From contig JBOZIK010000001.1 in the NCBI GenBank assembly GCA_051453625.1, forward strand, positions 296,789,790-296,853,789: 64,000 nucleotides of DNA, written 5' to 3'. This DNA is from Welwitschia mirabilis (Eukaryota > Gnetophyta > Gnetopsida > Welwitschiales). Under the pieces are notes generated by a model, which was not told where the DNA came from, did not search any database, and worked only from the letters and a program-made list of their open reading frames with translations. The position numbers and the translations under genes are program-made. Positions 12,695 through 25,480 of this stretch are shown here, in pieces. Position 1 is the first letter of the stretch. Each line of letters opens with the position of its first letter.

Positions 12695-13205
12695 TGTAAT
12701 GTTCCAAATTATAGAATTGAGATTGAACTTCAAATTTAATAAGGAACATTTAGAGAGTTCATAATAAGAAACTCCATAACACATAAATTTATGCATAAAA
12801 TGAAGTAACTATTTATTACCATAATAGCATATTATAGCACAATGATATTTCCTCTATACCTTATTCTAGTCTTGGACTAGTGGTTCAAGTAAATATGTAG
12901 AGTATGATCTTATCCCCTCTTTTATGACCTTTAAAGATCAAATAAGGTTGTTGTTAGTTACATTTACCTAGTCTATCCATCCTCAGCTAATGTCATAAGC
13001 TTAAGACTCAAAACAAAAGAACATAATGTTATAATTTAATTTCCACACCTTCTTGTTATACAATAATTTTCCATTAATTACATGATAATCATTCTTAACA
13101 AATAGTCAATTAATTACAAAGGGCTTTTAAAATATTATAGTAATATTGGTATTTGATCTTTAAAGGGGAGCTATAATTACTAAAAGTTTTGAGTTAAACA
13201 TTCCT
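12695..13205 (-). mobile_element. LTR (5', minus orientation) next to the tRNA-Met site
   Basis: The LTR end is placed at 12,695 by the adjoining primer-binding site. The right edge near 13,205 is only a guess, taken from a CA preceded by an AT-rich tail. No partner LTR was recognised. Confidence 0.35.
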
Positions 13206-16200
13206 CCACATATCCATAAGATTTTGTCATGTTTCTATGTGACAGATAAATGCATTTGATAAAATAAATTATCTTGATAAAAATTAAAGACAAATTAAAA
13301 AAAGAGGTAAATTCAAACTTAAAAGTTTGGTGACCTTTCTTATCCTATTAAAGTATGATAATTAATATTATTCAAATAAATGATTAAATTAAACTAAGGC
13401 CTTATGTAAGTTTTAATGCTATATAATCCATCTAGAATATTAAATCAATGATGTCTTATGTGAAGGATGAATGTCCTCGTAGTTTGACTATTAACCTATT
13501 CACAACATCAAAATATATAATGAAGAGATGTTCAAATTGAAACTTTAGTAATTATACCTCCCCTCAATAGTACATACATGAAGAGCATCTACATAAATAT
13601 TATTCACATATATATTACATATAATAGTGATTATTATCTATAAATAGTATAAATTATCTATAAATTACTTTCCTTACCCAAAAAACAACACTTTTTATGG
13701 TATCTTTTTTAATAATGTATACCTATTGGTATAAGATTTATTCATATGGGACTTAAATCTACTATCTACCCTTTTTGCAATATTGAAGATGGTTTTTAGC
13801 ATTGATTTATTATTTTTTATTTAGTGTTTTCTAAATGGCTTGAAATTCTTATACATATGTTCTTATATCCTTTTAAGGATTTCATCTAAATTAAAAGCAT
13901 ATGATTATTAAAGATCTACTAAAAATTTCATGATATTATATACTTATTTGGAAGAATTTTATAGCCTACATTCTTTACACAATTTTAAAACACCAATGCA
14001 ATCATATTTCTTAAAGGATTAGTGACTCTATTTTTCTAAATCTAAGATTTAAGGCTATTATTTTGTAATGTATTATTTTTTAGATGCATACTCAAGTGAT
14101 AATAAGTAATTTGAAGGTTACTTAACTCTTTAAGATATTAAAGAATTAGTTAAAAGAACTTATTAAGTTTTATGAACACTGCCTTAAAATCTAATTGTTT
14201 AGAAAAACCCTTTTATATAGACCTTCATGTGAGTTCTCACATAGCCTACAACTAATAGATCAAGCTAATACTATAAAAGTGGTTTTATATCTTTTAAGAT
14301 TCATGCATTAAAGGTTTACTAAAGTGCTTTTATTTATTTTGAAACATTTATCTTTTGTTATGATGGTGTATACTTGGTCCCATCATTTATTTATTTATTC
14401 ACTCTTAATTGCACTATCTTTATAGCTTTGTGATAGGATTTTTAATCTTATAATTACTTTAAATTTTAAATACTTTTAAAGGATAATATTAAGCAATTCA
14501 AAATTGAACGAATTTAAAATTTCTAGTTAACATCACATTTTTCATGAAGCTTAGCATCCTACTATTTTAAGGATCATCTCATTAACAAATATGATTGCAT
14601 ATTTTTTAGTTTTAGAAACTTTACAAGAAGATGTAAAATTTTAGTGTAAATTCATCTTTAACACACTTTTAAACAATATTATGTGATAATATTAAGATTC
14701 TCTTAGAAAAATTCATTTATATAGTTTTATATAAAGCTAATCCAGTCTCATATGTAGAATTAATATTTAGATATTTAAGTTATAAAATGTAGCATGAAAC
14801 TAGTTGTTGTACTATTAAGTTATTGGTTAGATAATGTCCTTACATTGCCTTTATTTCTAATAAAAATCTTATAAAATAATTTTATAATAATTTTAAATAA
14901 TATAAAAAATAATTTTAAAATGGAAAGGATATCAAAATTGAAAATTTAAGTGACTTATATTTCCATGGAAGTATACCATCATAATTTCCCAAACAAATGA
15001 TATAACTACCTTGGGGCTTAAAATATTTAAATACATGACCTTCTAAATAAATAATAAGTGTCATACTAGTGGTGCTACCTTCTCATTCATAATAGATGAT
15101 TATAAAGTTTTTTAAATTATTTTCAATGATAAAATTTAAAGAACTTTATATCACAATAAGCATCACAATATAATAAATTTTGAATTGATTATGAGATATT
15201 GAATGAAATGTGAGAAGTAACTTACTTTTATTAATTTAAATTTAGAACTTATTCCTAAATATTGATGAATTTAAATGAAAGTGAAAGAATGCTATAATGC
15301 TCTATAAGAAAATTAAGGTTGTATGCTATAGATGAAGGGATACTTAACTTAAAACTTTTTATTAATTATACGTCCTTTAGAAATACATTTAATGTAATTT
15401 ATTAAACAAATGATTTAATTGAAATTAGGGCATCATAGTATGTCAAAAAAGAAATCCAAATAATTAAAACTATGACTTCATAAATAGAGGGTGAGTATTA
15501 TACTATTTGAACCACCATCCATTAACATATATCTTATAGATGAAAAGTGATATTATAATATGCTATTGATGAAAAAGTAAGATTACAATTTAAGAATATT
15601 CTCCTTTTATGATATGAGGTAAACCTTGGATCTTACTTAGTATGAAAAATTAAATATGAATTATCAAAAGCCATGACTTTGTCATTCCGAGGTAACACTA
15701 GAACATAGTTATCACTATCTTCTAGGTAATTTCATATATAGTATTCATGATTTTAATTTCATTATCTAAGGATCAAATGATTTTAGAAATATTAGCTTTC
15801 CTAAAGTGCCCTCCACCTCCAAAAATTTTACAAATATGGAATTAGAAAATATAACATACAACATGCATCCTTCTAAATGCTCTTCAACTTTTCTTACTCT
15901 TAAGTCTTTCCATTTTTAACTTTATCCATGTACGTTAGCATTTTTTACTAATGCTTATTCGATTGTTTATCAACATCATCATCTCTTTCTTATTCAAATA
16001 TCAATTACTTTAAACATAGACCATGCTTTAAAAATATGCAATTAGCATATCATCCTTATTATAAGTAATCATAATAGCTCACCTTACATTACCTAACATG
16101 ACATGCCCATTCTTTTTTAATCTGATCTAAACTAGATGGTAAAGTTATAATAACTTAATAATGACATGTGTTTTACATGCACTTATTAGTCATTGCTCAT

Positions 16201-16619
16201 CTCACTTATCCTTACTTCACTTCCACATCTAATGTCACCAGCCATGCCATTTCTATGACCTTCATTCATTAACACACATTTCCCATCTCCTCATCTCATT
16301 TAATCCATAATGAAATTTATTAAATTAAAAAAAGTGCTATGATTTATTAAAATATTACTCATACCATACATTATGCAATGCTAGATGACATGAAATTAGT
16401 AAGTCAAGGAACAATGACTAGTAGTTAGAAGGATAACTCTTGTTAATGATATAGCATAATTTAAAATTTATGAAATGAAATTAACTTCTTCATGCTAGTC
16501 CACACATTTTTGATTTTAAGTTAAAGGTGATAACCCCATCATAATACCTATTCACATTAATTGGACAATCCTTCTCTTTAAATTTTTCATGCTAAAGTAA
16601 TCACATGTAGTGTTCTTGT
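13206..16619. other. AT-rich stretch, no recognisable gene
   Basis: About 3.4 kb without an open frame above 60 codons and without a motif I can name. A loose C-rich patch at 16,190-16,310 (CATCTCACTTATCC-like words) is the only compositional change. I see no LTR pair involving this stretch. Confidence 0.4.
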
Positions 16620-16955
16620 GATTGTCTATGTTTGAATTTTAGTATTATATATATGGTACATTCTACAACATATTTTTTATGGTGCTCTATATCTTTTACA
16701 TTTTATGGCATTTTTCTATTTAGTACCATTAAAAAATGTTCATTCAAGTATTATGATGACATGATATTAGTTACGACACAGAAAGTAATAATAGAATTAT
16801 ATACATTTATCAAGTATTTAATTATAAAAAAAGATATATTTACAAAAATAAATAAAGTACTATGAAATCTTCTTTTTTTAAAAAGTTCAAAATATAATAG
16901 TCCTTATAGTTTTAATGTCTATGATTTACATGACATTTTACTTGCACTTTCCTCA

Positions 16956-17027
16956 TATATAATATAATATAATATAATATAATATAATATAATATAATAT
17001 AATATAATATAATATAATATAATATAG
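16956..17027 (+). repeat. Pentanucleotide microsatellite (TATAA)n
   Basis: About 14 uninterrupted repeats of AATAT/TATAA lie inside sat1 unit 1. Unit 2 carries only GACATAATATAAAATAC at this place, so the array expanded after the units duplicated. Confidence 0.95.
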
Positions 17028-17753
17028 GAGAGTAAATTTAGTAATATAAAATTTTCTCATTATGATAATATCTTTTGTAGTGCCATAAGAAAGAAAAAAT
17101 AAGATATTTGAGATGTATACTAGTGTAAAAAATAGAAAGAATGGAATATGGAATACTATTTTTTTAATAATATGACATTAGTTATAACATGTACAGTATA
17201 AAGTATATGGCATTATTACCCCATTTCTAATTGTAGTATTATATATATGATACATTTTATGGTACTTAGTAAATAGTGTCATCTACCATTTATGGTTTTT
17301 GAAACTATGACATTTAGTGCTCTATTAGATTAAAAAGTAAAATGAATGAATATCATAAAACTCTCTTTCTAATGACATAGTATCAATTGTGATATGTAAT
17401 GTATATGTTATAATTATATACATTTATTAATGATTGAATCATAACAAAAACATATATTTTTAACAAAGAAATAGAGTACTATAAAATCTTATTTTATAAC
17501 AAAAGTTCACAATATAAGAGTTCTTATAGTTCTAGTTTCTATGATTTACATGATGCCTTTTTTGTACTGTCATCATATATGACATAATATAAAATACTCC
17601 AAATTTGGTGATGTAAATTTTACTAACCATAATAATATATTTTTTAGTGCTATAAGAAAGGAAAAATAAGAAATTTGAGAGGAAGATTAGTGTGAAATTA
17701 TAAAGTATGGAAAAAAGGTATGATATTTCTAATAGTGCAACATCATTTGTAAC

Positions 17754-17758
<5 letters not shown>

Positions 17759-17788
<30 letters not shown>
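17759..17788 (+). repeat. (CT)n microsatellite ending at a gap
   Basis: A pure CT run of about 28 bases in sat1 unit 2 ends at an N-run. Unit 1 reads ACATGTACAGTATAAAG here, so the run replaced or expanded from a short seed. Confidence 0.95.
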
Positions 17789-17925
17789 NNNNNNNNNNNN
17801 NNNNNNNNNNNNNNNNNNNNNNNNNNNNNNNNNNNNNNNNNNNNNNNNNNNNNNNNNNNNNNNNNNNNNNNNNNNNNNNNNNNNNNNNNNNNNNNNNNNN
17901 NNNNNNNNNNNNNNNNNNNNNNNNN
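17789..17925. other. Assembly gap, 137 N
   Basis: The gap starts at the CT microsatellite, the likely cause of the break. Confidence 0.85.
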
Positions 17926-18104
17926 ATAAGGTTTTAGATATAGATATATAATACATTCTATAGCATCTTTTACATAGTTCCATTTATATTTTACTTTAGA
18001 GCATAATGATCTTTAGTGTTGTACATATTAGCTCAAAAATAAAATGAATGATCATCATAATATTATCTTTTTAATGACAAACTTTAGTTGCGAGGTGTAA
18101 TTTA

Positions 18105-19122
18105 TGAGAAAAAGTTCACATGAAAAGTGATAATTTTATGCATAATTATAAGTTAGAAACATAGGAGCTAATAATTAGTTTATAGAAATATTTGTAATTG
18201 TGTTTGACATTTAGGCATTAGATTTTATTAGTAACTATACAATCATAGAAAATATATTATAAATAAATGTATTATTAGAAATTTAACATTTATAATATTT
18301 TTGTGTAGAAATTTATATAGATTTAAAGGATGAGGAAAAGTGTCACAAATAAATGTTAATGAAGAACAAAATGTCAAGAAAGAGGGATTTTATTACATAT
18401 AAATATCACATGGAAAATGAAGGAAAATCTTAAAATAGAGAAAAACTAGTTTAAAATTACAAATTCATGCATCACAAGTGGCCATGTCCTCCCTTAATCT
18501 AGGAGGAGCTATTAATTACTCTTGTATAACCGTTCTTCCTCTAATTACATCAAGACTAGTATAAATACAATATAAATCTACCATTACAAAGTCTTTTGGC
18601 ATACTTTGCATAACAACCAGGAATGGTAACAAGCCTTAAGATCAACATTGAAATACTCTTCTTCATTTTAGCTATGATGTACAAAGGAAATACTATTTAT
18701 CATTAGTTTATTCATTATAGTATATGTATTATAGTCTAAAAAAGAATTGTTTTTATAATATGATTTGATTTCAACATTTGTTATATATTAAAAAACTAAA
18801 AAGTAACCTTTTGGAATGTTGTTCTACTATGTTTGCATGCTGAAATGTATTGTGAACTATTATATTACTTCAAAAACTGATATCTTCTCTTTTCTTACTC
18901 ATATATCTATTATTGGCTAGCTATTAGGATATAAAATTACTTAGAAATAGGTATTATCTAGCATTTTTTTGCTATATTTTGATGTAAAAAACCTGCTAAT
19001 ATTGTATTTTATGTAGATACTTGGCTAGATAAAGCACTTTCTTATTCTAAGAACTAATCTTGACAAGTCTTTTAGAAGAATTTTTTTCTATAAGAAATCC
19101 ATTTTTTAATGATTAAAAATCT
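18105..19122 (+). repeat. E1 left LTR, first part
   Basis: Aligns by eye with 47,307-47,937 and then 55,780-56,260, with shared blocks such as AGAAACATAGGAGCTAAT, TAGGAGGAGCTATTA and AGGATATAA. The last blocks (ACTATTATATTACTT, TTAGAAATAGGT) match the right LTR only after E4 is removed. It is interrupted at 19,122 by the LTR of E3. Confidence 0.75.
18560..18567 (+). promoter_or_regulatory. TATA box of E1 left LTR
   Basis: TATAAATA within ACTAGTATAAATAC. The right LTR has TATAAATATA at the same place (47,725-47,734). It sets the likely U3/R side and thus the plus orientation. Confidence 0.55.
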
Positions 19123-20072
19123 TGTAATTTAACTGAAAATGCTATAAAATAGCTAACTAATTTTGATAAAATACTTAAGAAGAAAAAGTAATGGAAAAAC
19201 ATGAAAACTATATTACCGCACATAGATTTTAATCATTATTCATTTTTATATAGAGTTTACTTTTTTCATACTTTTGACTTAAATAAAGACTCTTCTTATT
19301 GAATTAGAACACGTTCTTTATCAAGAATAACTATTCCTAGTAAAAATGATGTTTTGATAATTACTCTATTATGAGTAATAGTTATAGGAAATGAGGAATG
19401 AAAGTAAATAAAATAAGAAAACATAGCCATATTATGTGTATTACTTATTTCTATCTGATACAGTATCTCAATATTAACTCTAACTAAGATTAATATGAAG
19501 AGCAAGAAAATAATAGTAGGTAAATTTCTAATTACCTATGCAACAACACAAGATCCTTTTTAGAATATAAACTTGTATTACTATCTAAAAAAATATAACA
19601 ATATGCAATTTCTTATGTTTCCATAATAGGTATAGTAGCTAGAAAGTTACTTTGTTATTCTTCCACCATGATCTTCTTTGCCTCAGATGTGCTTTCTAGC
19701 TATTCTCCAAGTTGCTAAAAAGATTCTTTTATCTCTTATATAATAAATATTTATAGATATAGCTTAAGTAATTTGTTATTTTCTTTCTGTATCACTTGTC
19801 CCTATCCTTTTAATTGTTTTCTTGCATTAGTGGTTGTTTACTTATTTTACGCCATCTGTTTAGTTGTCACTATTATTTTTCTTTTATGTAGTAAGGCTCC
19901 ACTATTCTTGCATTGGAATAATTGTCTTGCAAAATCAAGTTAGCTATTTGCAATAATAATATAATATATTATAATAATAACATAGCATATTATTAAATAA
20001 CTATGATTTTATTTATTTATTTTAGTAAGAAAAGATAGTAAAAATTTACATAGATTTTTGAGTTATCAGTTT
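19123..20072 (-). repeat. E3 3' LTR
   Basis: Matches 32,835-33,797 through blocks such as TTTTTATATAGAGTTTACTT, ACACAAGATCCTTTTTAG, AACTTGTATTACTATCTAAA and GCTTTCTAGCTATTCT. It ends in GAGTTATCA, so the minus-strand LTR would begin TGATAACTC. Confidence 0.85.
19748..19755 (-). promoter_or_regulatory. TATA box of E3 3' LTR
   Basis: Plus-strand TATTTATA, minus-strand TATAAATA, conserved in the other LTR at 33,473-33,480 although neighbouring bases differ. Confidence 0.5.
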
Positions 20073-22054
20073 TTCTCATGATCAAACATTTGTTAGTCCT
20101 CTAATTATTTACCTCATTTCTTTTATCATTTCACTTTCTTTCTTTCTACGACTTCTAGTTTCTTTTTAACCTATAACCTTTTCATTTCTCTTAGCTATTT
20201 TATTGCTTCAAATTATTCTTTATAAAGGGTTGCATCATCTAAATTTATATTTTTTTTATTCAAATGGAGGTATCTTTAATGTTTCTCCTTTATATTATTT
20301 CCCCTTTTTAATAGTTAAAACTTTCTTTGATTTCACATCTTGAGAAGGAGGTGTTTTTTTTATTTCTCCACTCTAGAAGAACTTCCTACTAGAATAGTGT
20401 GAACTCCCTCTTTTTCCTTCATTTTGGAGAAAATGTCTGTAAAAGTTCCTCTAAGCATTTACATACATTACAAAAGTTGATTTCTTTTGTCCTTTAAAGA
20501 GTTCAAATCATGCTCAATCATCATGAAAACATAGATGTCTTTTTAAAGCCTTCATAGACATGAAGGAATTTGTTTGATGCTCTTTGATACTATTCTTTAG
20601 CTGCTTCATCCCTAGCATTATCTATCTCTTCTAGGGATTGATTGGATATCCTAGTAATTCTCTTCCACCCTCATTCTATTTTTTGTGTAATTTCATTGAC
20701 AAATTTTTCATAATTATCAATGTAACTATACAATTTTTGAGGATAGATGTGAATATTCCTTGTTACATGTAATTCCTTATTTCCAAATCATATTCTTTTT
20801 TTTAATCATACTTTCAGAAGTTTTTTTTTTTTTTTATATAATAGCATACTATTTTCCTTTTGAAATCTCTCAAATAAGTCTGATGGCTAAAAGGAATCAA
20901 AATTTTTTTGAGAAAGTTTGAGATTTAATGCCCAATAGCTTTCACGTCCACTAGAGTTATTTGATATAAAGCAGTTTACAGAATCCCTTTTATAATTAGA
21001 GAAACTTCATTTTATAATATTTTTATTAAACTATACTCAAATAAAGAATAATCAATTTGTACAGATGTTTGTATAATTGATTTTAACTTTTCTTAAAGAA
21101 AATCACTATTTATTCCCTACATTTCAATTCTCTCCTTTTCGATCTATACCTACTCCAGAGCTTCTACTCATTTTCATATATATCTATTGTTTCTTCTTGA
21201 ATTTTCATATATTTTTCATGCATTCTCCTTAAATCCATATAAATTTTTTTCTAAATATTCCTTTTTTAGTAGAAGGGATGAGTTATTATACATGAATGTA
21301 ATAAATTCTTACTATTTTTTAGTGTATTTAGTGTCATAATGCTTGGCTTAAGCCATATTCTTTAATAATTCTGACCAAAACTCTTCTTTATTAGTGGGGG
21401 GAAGCTATAGTTTCTTCCTTTTCTCTCTAAGTTATTTTTCTAACTCTTCAATTTAAGCTTGAGCATTATGTAGAGAGGACCCATGTACCTGTCAAAATTA
21501 GAGACTAATTTCTCTTCCAATTGCTACTTCTCCTCTCTAGTTTTATTATACTCCCCATGCTAAAAAGAAATCTTATTTTACAAAATTCATTTTTAAGTTA
21601 TAAAAATTTAATTCTTCCCTTCATAATAAAATTTTCTTCTTGGAGGTATTTTTTTAATAGTATAAAGGCTATCAAAGAATTTATTGTAGCACACAAGAAA
21701 TCCACCTTATTATCTTCCATTAACTTAGTAAAGGATTTGATTTCTTTTTGGAGCCCTAGTTACTGTAAAGTATATGAGTCTATTTATTTCCTTGAAGGTT
21801 TTAGGGATTACATCTATATTTGAGTTACTGGTTAACTAGTTAAAGGTGTTTCCTCTATGCCTAAAACACTAAAAGGTACCAAAATGATAACTCTAAACAA
21901 TTATGCAATAGAGAGTTTCACTATTTGTATTCTTGAAAAAGAATTATGGAATACTCTTACACCAAAGAATTCTTTTAATTAATGAAGGAAAGTCCATTCC
22001 AACCTTCATAAGCCTTATAGTATTACTAATTCTAGAAATTAATCTATATAAACA

Positions 22055-22348
22055 TTAAAAAATACTTTGTCCAATATCAATGTTCTCACTCAAAGAATCT
22101 CTAATGGCATTTATCAAGTATACTTCTAGTATACTCATCCCCTTTTGCTTATTAATTATAAGGGATAAGTTAGATGACACCATTCTCAAAATAATGAATT
22201 CTTTAGAATCCCTTGCCTTATCAATATCTACTCGATCATCTTTGTTTGTAATGCTACAAAAATGTTTTAAACATAAATCAATGTCTTCATTCTTATGTAT
22301 TTGTATCAATAGTCTTTCACTAGATGGTAATTCGAGAATAATTCTCAA
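22055..22348 (-). pseudogene. Unrecognised 97-codon frame in E3 3' region
   Basis: Starts MRIILELPSSERLL and contains IHKNEDIDLCLKHFCS. Mixed, protein-like composition with charged residues throughout; no signal peptide, membrane segment or catalytic motif. The opposite strand is also open over most of the same span, which weakens the case. It is at most a surviving fragment of an element ORF. Confidence 0.2.
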
Positions 22349-22974
22349 TTCATCTAGTCAAATTTAAAGTGGTATGTTATTAACTATTGAATATAACATT
22401 GGAAGTTATTCTAAATATAACCTTTTTTTATAAAAAGAGTAGACTTCCTTATTACTATATTTCTTAAAAAATGTTAACTAGTTCTACTAATTAAGTTTAA
22501 TAACTCATTGTTTATGCCTCATAAAGCTGGGATCACTAAGAAGTTTTTTAAAATTGACACTTGGTATGACTTTAAATTCTATAGAAAACATTTAAGGTTT
22601 AGCTTTGGAGTTTAATTTCTTTCCTTCATGAAATGCTTATATAAGAAATTTTATTAAACTTCAAGTGCTCATCCAACATTTTATTAAAGAAAATAGATGC
22701 TTAAGAAATAAAAGCATATAACTACCTAAAATAACATTATACTTTAAAACATTTAATATGACATAATGAAATATCATTTAATCTATAAAAGAGATTATGG
22801 AAAAGGTCTTCATGGTGCTTTTTGAATGTGAATATGATCACTAAAAATTGACAAGGCGTATGTGCACTTAAAAAAAACTTCAAATAAATAATTAACTTAT
22901 CATGATGTTTCTTTTATATAGAATTTCCAAATCTTATTGTCCATGTGTTAAATTTTAATTTGTTATATGCTCTA

Positions 22975-24350
22975 TTGAAGGGCTGTTCGAAGCTATCAAA
23001 GGAGGCTTCACGAAAACATTCTATAAAAGAGGATTTTGATCTTTTTCCTTGGGCAGAGCTTAAAGGAGATATTTGAATAGTGATGTTTGCTTGAAGGGGT
23101 CCTTTGAGTAGCAATCCTTTCCTCAAAAGGCATCTTTAAGTAATAATGTTTATTCAAAGGAGTCCTTTGAATAATAATTTCTTCTTCAAAGGAAGTCTTA
23201 GACAAAGACTAAGCTAAAAGGGGATCTTTGAGTAATGAAGATTACTTAATAAGGTTCTTTAAGGAGTCACTGGCAAGGTTCCTTGAATAAATTTACTAAG
23301 CCTTCAATCCTCCATAGTATTTTATTTATTATTCTTAAAATCAAAGGAGGACTCCTTTTTTTTTTAGGGGGGTTCAATTAAAAATCAATCATTCATAACT
23401 TCAATTAAATANNNNNNNNNNNNNNNNNNNNNNNNNNNNNNNNNNNNNNNNNNNNNNNNNNNNNNNNNNNNNNNNNNNNNNNNNNNNNNNNNNNNNNNNN
23501 NNNNNNNNNNNNNNNNNNNNNNNNNNNNNNNNNNNNNNNNNNNNNNNNNNNNNNNNNNNNNNNNNNNNNNNNNNNNNNNNNNNNNNNNNNNNNNNNNNNN
23601 NNNNNNNNNNNNNNNNNNNNNNNNNNNNNNNNNNNNNNNNNNNNNNNNNNNNNNNNNNNNNNNNNNNNNNNNNNNNNNNNNNNNNNNNNNNNNNNNNNNN
23701 NNNNNNNNNNNNNNNNNNNNNNNNNNNNNNNNNNNNNNNNNNNNNNNNNNNNNNNNNNNNNNNNNNNNNNNNNNNNNNNNNNNNNNNNNNNNNNNNNNNN
23801 NNNNNNNNNNNNNNNNNNNNNNNNNNNNNNNNNNNNNNNNNNNNNNNNNNNNNNNNNNNNNNNNNNNTTATTCTTAAAATCAAAGGAGGACTCCTTTTTT
23901 TGTAGGGGGGTTCAATTAAAAATCAATCATGCATCACTTCAATTAAATAGTTCCTTGAAAAAAGATCTTCAACAACTTTAAAAAAGGTCAAAGAAATAAG
24001 TAATAAATTAAGAAAAAGAAAAGGATAAATTCATTTCTTTATTTTTCCCACTCATCTCTGGGCAACGTTCAAAAGGGTCTTTGGGCAATGAAGGTTACTC
24101 AAAGGGGGTCTTTAAGCTCTCACTTAGAGAAAAAAGGGAATAACAAAGAAAGAAGAGTATAAGCTGTTTTTGAAGATACCATTGAAGGGGGCCAGTCACC
24201 TATTAAAGGGGTCTTCGATATATGATGTCTACCTTTTGACACATCATCAAAAATAAGTTCTTAATCTTATCTAATGATTTGAACAAGGTTTTTGAGTAAT
24301 GAAGGTTACTTAAATAGGATTCTTTAAACTAGCAAAACTAGCTATGAATA
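22975..24350. repeat. Degenerate minisatellite with AAGGGGTCCTTTGAG-type units
   Basis: Imperfect units of about 30-45 bp built on CAAAGGRGTCCTTTGAGTAA, with a spacer like TGAAGGTTACT, recur about ten times between 22,975 and 23,290 and again at 24,065-24,330. An N-run with repeated edges lies between. The short open frames here are translations of this repeat. It is more G-rich than its surroundings. Confidence 0.65.
23412..23867. other. Assembly gap, 456 N, edges duplicated
   Basis: About 80 bases before the gap (from ATTCTTAAAATCAAAGGAGG) recur directly after it with few differences. This is either a tandem duplication within the minisatellite or overlapping contig ends. Confidence 0.75.
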
Positions 24351-25270
24351 GAAGATAGAAGATTTCTATAATCAACATCTTTAGTAAAGTTTAAAGGAAC
24401 AAAGTTTAATCTAGGACTTTTTGAATAAAATAGATTTCTTCTAATGGCTAATAGATCAACAGATAGGTGTTCTCTAAACTTACTTAAATCTAAAATTATA
24501 AATAATTTTCTTTACTATTACTTTTTAAGTATTTATATACTATAATGCCTTGGTCAATTCAACTTAATACAAATTCCATCATCTAAATTAATATTTGTTG
24601 ATATCCAACTTAGAGATGACCTCCAACTCTAATAACTTCTTAATCCCTCTTACTACTCCTTTCCTTGTAAAGAAGTCTAAATGATACTTACTTAGCTTAG
24701 GGTTTTCACATATAGAAATGAACATCACTAGTGTAGATGAAAATTATCCCTAAATTTTAGTGCAAAATGTCCATACTCCTAATCTTCCATATTACAATTT
24801 AGTTTTTGAAGTTCTCATTGCCTTGGATAAAATACTTTCAGAGAATGGAAGGAACTAGCTTAGCTATGGGAAAATTCTACCTTATTTTGATCCTATAGTA
24901 TATCACTTATGCAAATAATATTTGAGAATCCAAGATACTGAGTTGAGTTTTGTTCTAACTGATGAAAAAAATAGATATTATGCTTTTTTAGGGTAGGTTG
25001 TGGTCTATATATAAAAGCTAGAGTGAAGGTATGATAAATTGAGGGTAATAACCTAGCTTTAAGTCTCTTTACTCTCTATTTTGATGAGAATCACCTAAAA
25101 AGATGTGAAGTATGGAATGACTTAGTCTCTCAGAACTTTTAAAATGCTCATATTAAATAAATTTAAATTTTGACTGCCCCCCTACACCACCTAAATTTGC
25201 TCCCTTTTGTAGAAACTTCTAGCAAAAGTAGGTCTAGAAAGAAAAACAAGTGTAAGGACCAATTCTTCTA

Positions 25271-25370
25271 NNNNNNNNNNNNNNNNNNNNNNNNNNNNNN
25301 NNNNNNNNNNNNNNNNNNNNNNNNNNNNNNNNNNNNNNNNNNNNNNNNNNNNNNNNNNNNNNNNNNNNNN
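25271..25370. other. Assembly gap, 100 N
   Basis: Placed beside a polypyrimidine tract, the likely cause. No overlap is visible between the edges. Confidence 0.8.
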
Positions 25371-25480
25371 CTCCCCCCCTCGTCCTCTCTCTCTCTCTCT
25401 TTCCCCTTCTCTCCCTCTCTATCTACCTCCCTCACTCCTTCTCCTTTCTTTTTCCTTTTTTTCTCCTTTTTCCTCTAAAG
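25371..25480 (+). repeat. Polypyrimidine low-complexity tract
   Basis: About 110 bases almost wholly of C and T, including CTCCCCCCCTCG and runs of CT. On E3's coding strand this is a long polypurine tract, but it lies 5.3 kb from the 3' LTR and so is not the priming tract. Confidence 0.9.

Larger units (their letters stand above)
16620..18104 (+). repeat. sat1 tandem repeat, unit about 600 bp (left part)
   Basis: Three starts of the same unit are visible, marked by AGTATTATATATATGGTACATTC near 16,641, its decayed copy at 17,236 and another at 17,934. Each is followed in order by the same landmarks: TTATATACATTTAT, TATGATTTACATGA, AGTGCCATAAGAAAG and ACATGTAC. Unit 1 is about 595 bp. Unit 2 appears longer because of a CT microsatellite and an N-run. 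Unit 3 stops at 18,104, where E1 begins, and resumes at 56,491. It encodes nothing recognisable. Confidence 0.8.

Noticed and set aside
18105-19122. Reading the E1 LTR as a host gene promoter because of its TATA box
   Set aside because: A second copy with the same box lies at 47,307, and the sequence fits an LTR pair better.
23008-23205. 65- and 70-codon minus-strand frames with repeated motifs
   Set aside because: They are translations of the minisatellite. The repeated peptide follows from the DNA repeat.
25170-25478. 102-codon frame with Ser/Leu/Pro-rich tail
   Set aside because: It crosses an N-run, and the tail is the translated polypyrimidine tract.
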